A stretch of 64,000 nucleotides of DNA, taken from assembly GCA_002472405.1 (NCBI GenBank), contig DKRV01000006.1, forward strand, positions 1-64,000. Reading direction: 5' to 3'. Shown here in pieces: positions 1 through 6,963 of the stretch. The stretch is from Clostridiales bacterium UBA7273 (GTDB lineage: Bacteria > Bacillota > Clostridia > Oscillospirales > Oscillospiraceae). Positions within the stretch are counted from its first letter, which is position 1. Every line of letters begins with the position of its first letter. Under the pieces are notes generated by a model. The model saw only the letters and a list, made by a program, of their open reading frames with translations. It was not told where the DNA came from and did not search any database. Both the position numbers and the translations under genes were made by a program.

Positions 1-10
1 TTTTGTTCAG

Positions 11-346
11 GCAAGGCAAAGCTCGCGGAGAATACTGTCGTATTTTCAAGAGCTTTAACGCAGCATGGGTGAAAATCTGCCCGTCAAAACCGATAGCGGT
101 TTGACTCTTGCCAGCTTACGCCCAAAAAGGCGGAGCAAGCACGAATGTCTTCGTTGCGACGGCTGGGTATACACAAAGTATGCCTACGCCGCCGTGCCTC
201 GACCTCGCACTTGCTCCGTCATTTTTGGTGCTTTGCAGTTTTGAAACTGAGATTTCTTGCTCCTGCAAGGACAAAGTCACAGAGTATACTGACGTATTCT
301 CAAGACTTTGGACACCGCAGGGGCGAAAAAGATCGTTTCAAAACCG
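11..346. repeat. Composite intergenic repeat with two degenerate direct copies and internal inverted arms
   Basis: No convincing gene lies in 1-395. Two imperfect direct copies are visible, about 11-92 and 265-346. Both begin GCAAGG, carry a central ATACTG(T/A)CGTATT block followed by TCAAGA, and end in CAAAACCG. Between them sit near-inverted arms at about 125-141 (AAAAAGGCGGAGCAAG) and 213-229 (CTTGCTCCGTCATTTTT), enclosing a second imperfect hairpin built on GGTATAC and GTATGCC. A small hairpin (GTCAAAACCG / CGGTTTGAC) lies at 83-106. Short open frames here have no recognisable protein features. The arrangement resembles dispersed palindromic intergenic repeats of clostridial chromosomes; that comparison is from memory and not tested. 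The element may extend beyond the window's left edge. Confidence 0.6.
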
Positions 347-395
347 TATATTTTATTGTATCAGCCGGCCTTGGGAGCTTTAAGCTTTTTTTGAA

Positions 396-992
396 TTATT
401 CCTTGATCAGGCCGCGAGCCTTTATGTAGCTCAAGATGGTCTGAACCGTGCCCTCAACGCCGAGCTTGGAGCTGTTGATGCACAGATCATAGTTCTGCGC
501 GTCGCCCCAGGTCTGGTCGCTGTAATACTTGTAGAAACTGGAACGATCCTTATCGACCTCTTTGATCTTTTTGCGAGCCTGAGCCTCGTCAAGACCCTGG
601 CGCTGCTCAAGGCACTTGATGCGCGCATCGGTGTCGCCGAGGATAAACACGCTGACAACATCGTCTCTGTCGTTGAGGACATAGTCGGCGCAGCGGCCGA
701 CGAAGATGCAGTCTTCCTTGGATGCGATCTCGCGGATCGCGTCGAACTGTGCGGAAACTACCTCCATGTTCAGACGGAAATTCTCATTCAGACCATAGCC
801 GCCTGCGTGCAGCAGGAAAGCGGACATGCGCTTTTCGTCGTATGCGTTAATGAGCTCGCGGCTGAAGTCCGAGTGCTTTGCCGCCTCGTCAACGATCTCT
901 TTGTCGTAGCATTTGATGCCAAGCTCCTTTGCCAGAAGTCTTGCTATCTCTCTGCCGCTTGAACCGTGCTGTCTTCCGATGGTGATAATCAT
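396..992 (-). CDS. Cytidylate kinase-like family protein
   Basis: A 198-residue protein opening with a P-loop-like GRQHGSSGREIA segment (residues 6-17), the hallmark of the cytidylate kinase-like family common in Clostridia. A conserved IFVGRCADYVL segment follows mid-protein, and a helical region rich in Arg and Lys resembles the lid. True CMP kinases phosphorylate CMP/dCMP, but this family's substrate is not established, so I call the family only. The ATG is preceded by GGAGG about eight bases upstream and by a good promoter at 1029-1056. It is divergent from the flippase gene and appears to be transcribed alone. No clear terminator was seen at its 3' end, which abuts the repeat at 11-346. 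Confidence 0.8.
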   Translation of the reverse strand: MIITIGRQHGSSGREIARLLAKELGIKCYDKEIVDEAAKHSDFSRELINAYDEKRMSAFLLHAGGYGLNENFRLNMEVVSAQFDAIREIASKEDCIFVGRCADYVLNDRDDVVSVFILGDTDARIKCLEQRQGLDEAQARKKIKEVDKDRSSFYKYYSDQTWGDAQNYDLCINSSKLGVEGTVQTILSYIKARGLIKE

Positions 993-1028
993 AATGACGC
1001 CTCCAATTCAATTTCTTTTGATGGTTTC

Positions 1029-1056
1029 ATTATAGCACTCTTTGTGAAAAAATCAA
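1029..1056 (-). promoter_or_regulatory. Sigma-A promoter for the cytidylate kinase-like gene
   Basis: Reading the minus strand, TTGATT (1051-1056) and a perfect TATAAT (1029-1034) are separated by 16 bases. Transcription would start near 1022, giving a leader of about 30 bases that contains GGAGG ahead of the ATG at 992. Confidence 0.7.
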
Positions 1057-1092
1057 CATACATAAATAATTTTTCTTGCATATGTTTTTAGT

Positions 1093-2403
1093 ATGATAAG
1101 AAAAAAACGACTGATCATGAATACCGCGCTCTTAACAGGCTCATCGCTTATAATGAGCCTTATCTCCATGTCGTTTCAGGTGTGGCTTGCCGGACGCATC
1201 GGTTCGGCCGGGATAGGTCTATATCAGCTGGTCGTGTCGGTATCGTTTTTGTGCACGACCTTTGCCGTTTCGGGCGTGAGGTTTGCCGCGACGCGGCTTG
1301 TTTCCGAAGAGATCGGGCGCGAGCGCGAGCAGGGAATAAGCGGAGCGATGCGGCGCTGCTTTGTCTACAGCACGCTGTTCGGGACTGCGGCGTTTTTCGT
1401 CCTGCGCAGCGGAGCGGAAATGATAGGCTTTTTGTGGATAGGCGATGCGCGCACCGTGCGCTCGCTGCGCATCATGGCGTATGCCATGCCGATGGTGTCG
1501 CTGTGCTCGGCCATGTCCGGCTATTTCACTGCCTGCGGCAGGGTGTGGAAGCCGACGGTGGTGCATTTTTTCGAGCAGATAATAACCATTGCGCTCGTCG
1601 CGCTTTTCCTTGCGCGCTCTCCGGCCGGGGATATCGAGAAAAACTGCTCCGCCGTCATGCTCGGAACGGTCTGCGGCGACGCGATATCCTTTGTCATGCT
1701 GCTGATGTTTTACCTCACCGACCGCGGCCGGCATCCGGGCGGCGGCAAAAACGAGCTGCACCTTACCTCGCGCATGCTGCGCATTGCGCTGCCGCTTGCG
1801 TTTTCGGCCTATGCGCGCTCGGCGCTGTCAACACTCGAGCATCTGCTCGTGCCGCGCGGACTTAAATCGGCAGGCTTTTCGGCCGATCGCGCTCTGTCCG
1901 GCTACGGGACGATACAGGGCATGGTTATGCCGATAATATCGTTTCCGGCCTGCTTTCTCATGGCGCTCAGCGAGCTTATGATCCCTGAGCTTACCGAGGC
2001 ACAGATGCGCGGCGAGCGCGCCGAGATATCGCACACGGTGCGAAGCTTATTAAAAAAGGGCAGCGGCTATTCGCTTGCCGTTGCCCTTGCGATATTCATT
2101 TTTGCCGACAGGCTCGGCATTGCGGTCTATTCCTCGCCGGAGGCAGGGCATTTTCTGCGCCTGCTCGCGCCGCTTATTCCCATAATGTACACCGACATGC
2201 TATGCGACGGCTGCCTTAAAGGCTTGGGTCAGCAGATGTGGAATATGGGCATAAACGTGCTTGATGCGCTTTTAGGCGTACTGCTCGTGTGGAGAGTGCT
2301 TCCGGTGTATGCCCTGACGGGCTATATCTGCATCATTTACTTCAACGAATGCCTGAATTTTGCCCTGAGCATGCTGCGGCTCGGGAAGGTCATCCGTTCT
2401 TAG
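1093..2403 (+). CDS. SpoVB/MurJ-like polysaccharide flippase family membrane protein (MATE superfamily)
   Basis: A 436-residue, strongly hydrophobic protein with about 12 predicted membrane spans. The N-terminus (GSAGIGLYQLVVSVSFL, then SGVRFAATRLVSEE) is typical of stage V sporulation protein B and related lipid-linked oligosaccharide flippases. Members move undecaprenyl-linked wall or cortex precursors across the membrane. The usual family length is 450-550, so this is a short member. Start assignment is weak: no good ribosome-binding site precedes the ATG at 1093, and ATG 1117 is an alternative. The last 14 bases overlap the 3' end of the convergent RibU-like gene. No sporulation genes surround it, so a role in sporulation is not supported here. 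Confidence 0.75.
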   Translation: MIRKKRLIMNTALLTGSSLIMSLISMSFQVWLAGRIGSAGIGLYQLVVSVSFLCTTFAVSGVRFAATRLVSEEIGREREQGISGAMRRCFVYSTLFGTAAFFVLRSGAEMIGFLWIGDARTVRSLRIMAYAMPMVSLCSAMSGYFTACGRVWKPTVVHFFEQIITIALVALFLARSPAGDIEKNCSAVMLGTVCGDAISFVMLLMFYLTDRGRHPGGGKNELHLTSRMLRIALPLAFSAYARSALSTLEHLLVPRGLKSAGFSADRALSGYGTIQGMVMPIISFPACFLMALSELMIPELTEAQMRGERAEISHTVRSLLKKGSGYSLAVALAIFIFADRLGIAVYSSPEAGHFLRLLAPLIPIMYTDMLCDGCLKGLGQQMWNMGINVLDALLGVLLVWRVLPVYALTGYICIIYFNECLNFALSMLRLGKVIRS

Positions 2404-3139
2404 CCTTGCGCTCGGCAAGCTTTTTGTCGCCCTTGTGAAGCAGGGGAGATATGCGCTTGTAAAGCAGCATCGTCAGCACCGTTACTATAATGCCCTTTAA
2501 AAGGTTAAACGGAACGACGCAGAACAAAACGAGGGTGGATACACTGTTTATAGCCGAGTTTATGTCGCTGCCCATCTTGATTATCGCCTCAAGTGGCATG
2601 CCGAACAGTTCTGCGAAGGTCGGCAGCAGGTAAACCGCATTGAAAAGGCTGCCGAAGATCGTCATAACGAGCGTACCGGCGATCATGCCGATAAGCGCGC
2701 CGCGCTTGCTCTTTTTCATGTGGTAGATGCACGATGCCGGAAGAACGAACGAGCAGCCGACGACGAAGTTTGCAAAGTCGCCGACAAAGGCGGTCGTCGT
2801 ACCCTTGAAAACGAGCTTAACGATGATCTTGAGAAGCTCCGCCACGACGCCGGACACCGGCCCGAGGTAGAACGTGCAGATCATAATGGGAATCTCGCTC
2901 AGGTCGATCTCGTAAAAGCTCGGCGCGAAGAACAGTGGTATCTCGATAAACATCAAAACGCCTGCCATCGCCGAAAAGATCGCCGTGTAAGCAAGAAAAT
3001 GGGTACTGCCGAGCTTTTTGCGGTTTTTCATAACAAAGCGCTCAAACAGCAGCGCCAGCACGAACAGTGCCGCGAATATGCCGAGGCATTCGAGCACGAA
3101 CGAAAGATTTTCACCTATCTGAGAGATAAGCTTTCCCAT
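2390..3139 (-). CDS. ribU: ECF transporter S component, riboflavin type (RibU-like)
   Basis: A 249-residue integral membrane protein. After an N-terminal extra span it shows the RibU pattern: a membrane span, then FYEIDLSEIPIMI and a segment reading GPVSGVVAELLKIIVK, with further spans to about residue 225. S components bind the vitamin and dock on the shared EcfA/A'/T energising module, which is not encoded here. The assignment to flavins is strongly supported by the FMN riboswitch and terminator in its leader. A GGAGGT ribosome-binding site lies eight bases before ATG 3137-3139. The Lys-rich C-terminal tail is probably cytoplasmic. Its 3' end overlaps the convergent flippase gene by 14 bases. 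Confidence 0.88.
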   Translation of the reverse strand: MGKLISQIGENLSFVLECLGIFAALFVLALLFERFVMKNRKKLGSTHFLAYTAIFSAMAGVLMFIEIPLFFAPSFYEIDLSEIPIMICTFYLGPVSGVVAELLKIIVKLVFKGTTTAFVGDFANFVVGCSFVLPASCIYHMKKSKRGALIGMIAGTLVMTIFGSLFNAVYLLPTFAELFGMPLEAIIKMGSDINSAINSVSTLVLFCVVPFNLLKGIIVTVLTMLLYKRISPLLHKGDKKLAERKAKNG

Positions 3140-3157
3140 GGATATGTACCTCCGAAA

Positions 3158-3193
3158 TTAAAAAATCACCCGAAAGAAAATATCTTTCAGGCG
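3158..3193 (-). terminator. Riboswitch-associated intrinsic terminator upstream of ribU
   Basis: On the minus strand an eight-pair stem (CCTGAAAG with CTTTCGGG, one G-U pair) is followed by a run of Ts at 3158-3165. It sits between the FMN aptamer and the ribU ribosome-binding site, the expected position for an expression platform that ends transcription when FMN is bound. Confidence 0.7.
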
Positions 3194-3221
3194 ACGCAAA
3201 AAATCAAAGCGCACATCTTCT

Positions 3222-3325
3222 ACCATCCAGACTATACTGTCGGTACCGGAATCACACCGGTTCATGCCTTTCGGCTCGCGGACTTTACCGCCGGTCGGGA
3301 AACGCTCCCTGCCCTGAAGATATCC
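3222..3325 (-). promoter_or_regulatory. FMN riboswitch (RFN element)
   Basis: The minus strand reads the classic RFN blocks in order: TTCAGGGCAGGG, ACCGGCGGTAAAGTCCGCGA, ACCGGTGTGATTCCGGTACC, then GACAGTATAGTCTGGATGG. Together these form the multi-branched FMN aptamer. It lies between the promoter at 3343-3370 and the terminator at 3158-3193, so high FMN should switch ribU off. Confidence 0.95.
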
Positions 3326-3342
3326 TATTCGGTTGTGCCCTC

Positions 3343-3370
3343 ATTATAGCGCTGCTGCATAAAATGTCAA
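3343..3370 (-). promoter_or_regulatory. Promoter of the FMN riboswitch / ribU transcript
   Basis: Minus-strand TTGACA (3365-3370) and TATAAT (3343-3348) with a 16-base spacer, a near-perfect sigma-A promoter. It is back-to-back with the plus-strand promoter at 3378-3406; the two -35 hexamers face each other seven bases apart. Confidence 0.85.
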
Positions 3371-3377
3371 TACCCTT

Positions 3378-3406
3378 TTGACATTTTTCTTTAGATGCCT
3401 TACAAT
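3378..3406 (+). promoter_or_regulatory. Promoter of the YpsA/SLOG gene
   Basis: TTGACA (3378-3383), 17-base spacer, TACAAT (3401-3406). Transcription would begin near 3413, only about ten bases before the ATG at 3423. This rules out the in-frame upstream ATG codons at 3378 and 3405 as starts, because they fall inside the promoter. Confidence 0.8.
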
Positions 3407-3422
3407 GGAAAACGGTGATGTT

Positions 3423-3923
3423 ATGGAACACGGAAAAAGCTGCTGCTTTTCGGGACACCGGCCGTCGAAGCTTCCATGGGGCTATGACGAGTCGGATCCG
3501 AGATGCGTTGAATTTAAGGAAAAGCTGTCTGCCGTTATCGGCGCGGTGTACGATTCGGGGATAAAGCATTTCATATGCGGCATGGCGCTCGGCTGCGATA
3601 TGTACTGCGCCGAGGCCGTCATAAGACTCAAAAAAATGCATTCGGATGTTACGCTTCAGGCTGCTGTTCCGTACAGGGGGCAGGCTGATAGCTGGAACGA
3701 GTATAACCGCCTGCGATACGACCGCATCGTTGATAATTGCGACGAGGTGACTGTGCTTGCCGAGAGCTACAGCCCGGCATGCATGGCTATACGAAACCGC
3801 TTCATGGTAGATAATTCGAGCGTCCTTGTCGCCTGCTACGACGGCATGTCCGGCGGAACGTGGAACACCATCCGCTATGCGCAGAAAAAAGATATTGAAG
3901 TTATCCAGCTTCCCATAGAATAG
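3423..3923 (+). CDS. SLOG-family protein (YpsA / DUF1273-like)
   Basis: A 166-residue protein with the SLOG nucleotide-binding fold of the YpsA/DUF1273 group. The N-terminal CCFSGHRPSKLPWGYDE segment, a central GMALGCDMYCAEAV Rossmann-like loop and the C-terminal CYDGMSGGTWNTIRYA stretch are all visible. SLOG proteins bind nucleotides or nucleotide-derived ligands; YpsA of Bacillus affects cell division and stress resistance, but the biochemical role is unresolved. The start at 3423 was chosen because the promoter at 3378-3406 places the transcript start just upstream, with GGTGAT as a weak ribosome-binding site. The short leader is unusual. The gene is alone in its transcription unit. Confidence 0.8.
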   Translation: MEHGKSCCFSGHRPSKLPWGYDESDPRCVEFKEKLSAVIGAVYDSGIKHFICGMALGCDMYCAEAVIRLKKMHSDVTLQAAVPYRGQADSWNEYNRLRYDRIVDNCDEVTVLAESYSPACMAIRNRFMVDNSSVLVACYDGMSGGTWNTIRYAQKKDIEVIQLPIE

Positions 3924-4034
3924 CTTCTGTACGGCGCGTAGCCCTGAAAAAAGCTGCTTTCTGCCGATTTTTTTAATGTTCGGGATGTTTTGACAGATGA
4001 ATGGACTTTGCCGCGCTGCGGAGGCAAATTACTG

Positions 4035-4063
4035 TTGCAATCGGCCGGGCTTTTTGTTATAAT
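4035..4063 (+). promoter_or_regulatory. Promoter of the GntR regulator gene
   Basis: TTGCAA (4035-4040), 17-base spacer, perfect TATAAT (4058-4063). The preceding 111 bases (3924-4034) hold nothing I can identify. The promoter excludes the upstream in-frame start at 3990. Confidence 0.75.
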
Positions 4064-4088
4064 AAGCCCCATTATTGAAATTCAAACT

Positions 4089-4844
4089 ATGCAGAATGAG
4101 GTTCAAGCATTGAATACGAGTGAAAAACGGCCGAAGTATTCTCCCACAAATAAAAAGCAGTCGGCAGTTGATATAGTTATTAACAAAATAGTTGACGATG
4201 TTCTCACGGGACATTACAAGCCCGGCGACAAGCTCCCGACAGAGATGCAGCTTGCCGAAATGATGTCCATGAGCAAAAACACCGTGCGCGAGGCAATTAA
4301 AATACTGGTGGCCTACGGAGCCGTCGAGATACGCCGCCCGGAAGGAACCTTCATCACGCATTCGTTTACGCCCAAGATGCTCAACCCCGTCATTTACTCG
4401 CTTCTTTTCAGCAAGAGCAATGCCGATGATCTTCTTGGCCTGAGACGTATGATAGACACGGGCGTGTTCCTGCTTATCATAGACAGAGGCCTTGATAAGG
4501 AGAACGAAGCGGCGCTTGAAGCGCAGCATAAGTTCTATTCTTCACTTGTGCTCAGTCGCGATGCGGATATCGACATGATAGCGCGCGAGGATATATGCTT
4601 CCATCAGATGCTTGCAGCGGCCACGAAGAACGAGCTTGTCAAAGTGTTCCACGACTATGTGGCCGATCTTACGGCGGAGTCGAGAGTGCGTGCGATAGAG
4701 ATGTGCCGCAGGGATGATAACATGCAGTATCTCGTCGATGTTCACAGAGCAACGCTGGATCTGGTCGAGCGGAAATCGAAATACTCCCTTGAAGAGACGA
4801 TTGATTTTAGTTATATTTACTGGAAAACGACTTATAAATTATAA
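4089..4844 (+). CDS. GntR-family transcriptional regulator, FadR subfamily (HTH + FCD domains)
   Basis: A 251-residue regulator. The N-terminal winged helix shows the GntR signature GHYKPGDKLPTEMQLAEMM followed by SKNTVREAIKIL and a wing ending PEGTFI. The C-terminal all-helical FCD domain (from about residue 95) has the conserved LLGLRRMIDTGVF and the FHQMLAAATKNELV His-containing helix that usually binds metal plus a small acid. The ATG at 4089 lacks a ribosome-binding site, whereas a TTG at 4110 has GAGG eight bases upstream; translation may really begin there. A strong terminator follows. Its position next to a transketolase promoter with a palindrome at the transcription start suggests local control of carbon metabolism; the effector is unknown. 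Confidence 0.85.
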   Translation: MQNEVQALNTSEKRPKYSPTNKKQSAVDIVINKIVDDVLTGHYKPGDKLPTEMQLAEMMSMSKNTVREAIKILVAYGAVEIRRPEGTFITHSFTPKMLNPVIYSLLFSKSNADDLLGLRRMIDTGVFLLIIDRGLDKENEAALEAQHKFYSSLVLSRDADIDMIAREDICFHQMLAAATKNELVKVFHDYVADLTAESRVRAIEMCRRDDNMQYLVDVHRATLDLVERKSKYSLEETIDFSYIYWKTTYKL

Positions 4845-4854
4845 ACATTGCACA

Positions 4855-4895
4855 AAAGTCAACTGTTAAATTCATAACAGTTGACTTTCTTTTTT
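4855..4895 (+). terminator. Terminator of the GntR gene
   Basis: A perfect 14-pair stem (AAAGTCAACTGTTA with TAACAGTTGACTTT, loop of six) followed by CTTTTTT. Its right arm also supplies the -35 box of the next promoter. Confidence 0.9.
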
Positions 4896-4933
4896 GCAAA
4901 TAGTACAATTAAGGCAATGAACACCCAATGTTC
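4881..4933 (+). promoter_or_regulatory. Transketolase promoter with candidate operator
   Basis: TTGACT (4881-4886), 17-base spacer, TACAAT (4904-4909). At the expected transcript start lies the palindrome GAACA-CCCAA-TGTTC (4919-4933), well placed for a repressor. The adjacent GntR protein is the obvious candidate, by inference only. Confidence 0.6.
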
Positions 4934-4993
4934 AACTTTGGGAGAACTGATTTGTGACAATTATGGCTGCATGCAGCCGGAACGGAGGAGCAA

Positions 4994-5524
4994 ATGCAAA
5001 AGGAGAAGCTTGAATTTCTCAAGGAAAAGGCAGCCGAACTGCGAAAAGATGTTATTACAATGATCTACGAGGCTCAATCCGGACATCCGGGAGGATCTCT
5101 TTCAGCGGCCGATTTCGTTGCGGCGCTGTACTTCTCAGAAATGAAAGTTGATCCGAAAAACCCGAAATGGCCCGACAGAGACCGCTTCGTGCTGTCAAAA
5201 GGACACGCATGTCCGATACAGTATGCGGCGCTTGCAGAACTCGGATTTTTCGATAAGTCGGTTCTGAGCACTCTGCGTAAGGAAGGCTCAATACTTCAGG
5301 GACATCCGGATATGAAAAAGTGCCCGGGTATAGATATCTCCACCGGCTCGCTCGGACAGGGATTTGCCTGCGGCGCAGGTATGGCGCTTGCTGCAAAGCT
5401 CGACGGTAAGGACTACCGTGTGTTTGTCGTCATAGGCGACGGCGAAAGTCAGGAAGGCGAGATCTGGGAAGCTGCTCAGGTCTGCAACAAGTATATCCGC
5501 GTGCTGCGAGCGCTCGTCGCCTGA
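4994..5524 (+). pseudogene. Transketolase N-terminal subunit, truncated at its 3' end
   Basis: The first 167 residues match the N-terminal (thiamine-binding) subunit of two-gene clostridial transketolases: AQSGHPGGSLSAADF, RFVLSKGHACPIQYAAL, DISTGSLGQGFACGAGMA and the pyrophosphate motif GDGESQEGEIWEAAQ near residue 148. An intact subunit is about 275 residues. Here similarity stops after CNKY at about base 5494 and nine unrelated residues lead to TGA. The motif's distal metal-binding Asn, the rest of the subunit and the C-terminal subunit gene are all missing, so the product cannot be active. GGAGG precedes ATG 4994. The sequence beyond the break belongs to the opposing sensor-kinase gene. 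Either a real deletion or inversion, or an assembly misjoin. Confidence 0.85.
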
Positions 5525-6421
5525 AAGAACGCTTATCACAAAGCTCCAGCGCGAAAGAAGCCTGCTGAGATCCCTTTCGCCCGGCTTTTGTGCAAGAAAT
5601 GTGCGCAGCATCAAAAGCACACGGCCGACGTCGTTGTGGACATGTATTTTCGCCGAAAGTATCTCGTCGTCGCGTATAACGGTTTGCAGCTCGCGGCTGT
5701 ATGACCTGAGCCTTGCGCCGACGCCGGCAAGGCGGCGGTTGCGGTCGGTAAGCTCAAGGCTGAGCCTGTATGGCTCTGTCACGTTCAGCGCAAGCAGCTG
5801 CTCGATCGTGCAGCCCTGCACGATGTGAGTGCTGCGGCGAAACTCCCACACCGTTTTGTCCGGCAGCTCTACCGCAGCTGTCGGCTCGGTGCGCAGCAGC
5901 CGCGCGCAGGTCGGGTAATCGCCGGAATGCAGCGTTTTTATAAAACAGGCTGCGTCCATAAGACCGCTGCCGGTTATCTGTGTGCAGATGCGGCTCATCT
6001 GCATGTTGACGAGCATAGGCTGCCCGGTTTCCATGAAAAAGCACACACCCTCGGGAAGCGCGTCAAGGCACTCCTTGACCGAGACCGGGGTCAGCTGCTC
6101 AAATCGCCATCTGCGCAGCCGCCGAAGCAGAAATACCTCGGCTGCGCCTATTAAAACCACCGTCAGTACTATCACCGCAAGGGGCACAGATCCGATAGCT
6201 GCGGCAAATTTGTCCTGCGTTTCGGAAAAGAAGGTATCCTCCATGAGCTGCTGGATAAGCAGCAGCGCAGCGGAGAGCAGCGCAAGAGAAAGCAGCGTCC
6301 TCTTATCCGCGCGGAGAGCGCATGCGCACACCAGACCGTACAGCGCCAAAACGCTCAGCAGCAGCGTTGCCGCCCCGAGCAGTACATATAAATGATACGG
6401 CGTTTGGCAAAATGGGATCAC
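5288..6421 (-). pseudogene. Membrane sensor histidine kinase, lacking its catalytic domain
   Basis: Translation most likely begins at GTG 6421, which overlaps the preceding gene's TGA as GTGA and follows AAGGGGG. Native residues are about 1-308. Residues 10-100 hold three or four membrane spans. A PAS-like segment (LDALPEGVCFFMETGQPML) is near 119, a coiled coil runs from about 215 to 255, and a phosphoacceptor-like box H262-N-D-V-G resembles the HDxxG/HDxxxQ type. The protein should then continue into an ATP-binding domain, but near base 5495 the frame enters the antisense strand of the transketolase fragment and reads meaninglessly to 5288. No response regulator is nearby. With its partner at 6418-8070 it looks like half of a lost two-sensor system. 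Confidence 0.7.
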
Positions 6422-6963
6422 GCTCCTGCACCCCCTTTCGGAAAGCGCAGATGCAGCAGCTCCGAGCCGTCCTCGCACGTCACCGACAGGCTGCCGCCCT
6501 CTGCGGCAATTTCGCCGGCGAGGATATCTTGCGGAACCGACACCCCGGCTATCTCCAAATTGAGCTTCAGGCCGCCTGCCGAGCGCAGGTTTACGGACAC
6601 GGCCTCAACATCGTCAAAGTACTCCTCCAGAGCCGTTTCAAACAGCCGGTATGCCAGCAGGATATGCCCGGAGGGGATAGCCGTGTCATCCTTGTATTCG
6701 CCGCAGGCTTCTATTCCGCACAGGCGAATGTACTCAAGCGATTCGGTAAGCGCAAGGATCAGCTCGCGCGCAGGAAGCGCCGCCTGCTGATGCGACAGAA
6801 GCAGCAGATTGCACCGGCGCTTTATGTAAGCGGTCAAAACGGCCGCGTGCTTGAGAAGTTTTTCCGTCTCAGGGCAGTCTGCCTTTGCAAGAGCCAGAAG
6901 CCTGTTCACCCGATGCAGCTGCGGCGCAACGTCAAGCTCAATGCCGCCGTACAGCTCGGCCTG
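6418..6963 (-). pseudogene. C-terminal part of a TAG-interrupted sensor kinase-like protein
   Basis: This frame continues, without any shift, from the codon after the TAG at 6964-6966. It opens QAELYGGIELDVAPQLHRV, a helix typical of the dimerisation region of such sensors, and GTG 6909 could serve as an internal start. About 181 residues follow. YIKRRCNLLLLSHQQ and LCGIEACGEYKD match the degenerate C-terminal region I know from clostridial 7TM-sensor proteins, but I see no standard N, G1 or G2 ATP-binding boxes, so kinase activity is doubtful even if the gene were whole. The next gene starts inside its stop codon (GTGA). The stop could be a nonsense mutation, a sequencing error or programmed readthrough. 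Confidence 0.65.

Noticed and set aside
108..429. Two short overlapping open frames (about 91 and 94 codons) in the left-end repeat
   Set aside because: They follow the repeat structure, lack ribosome-binding sites and show no protein-like conservation.
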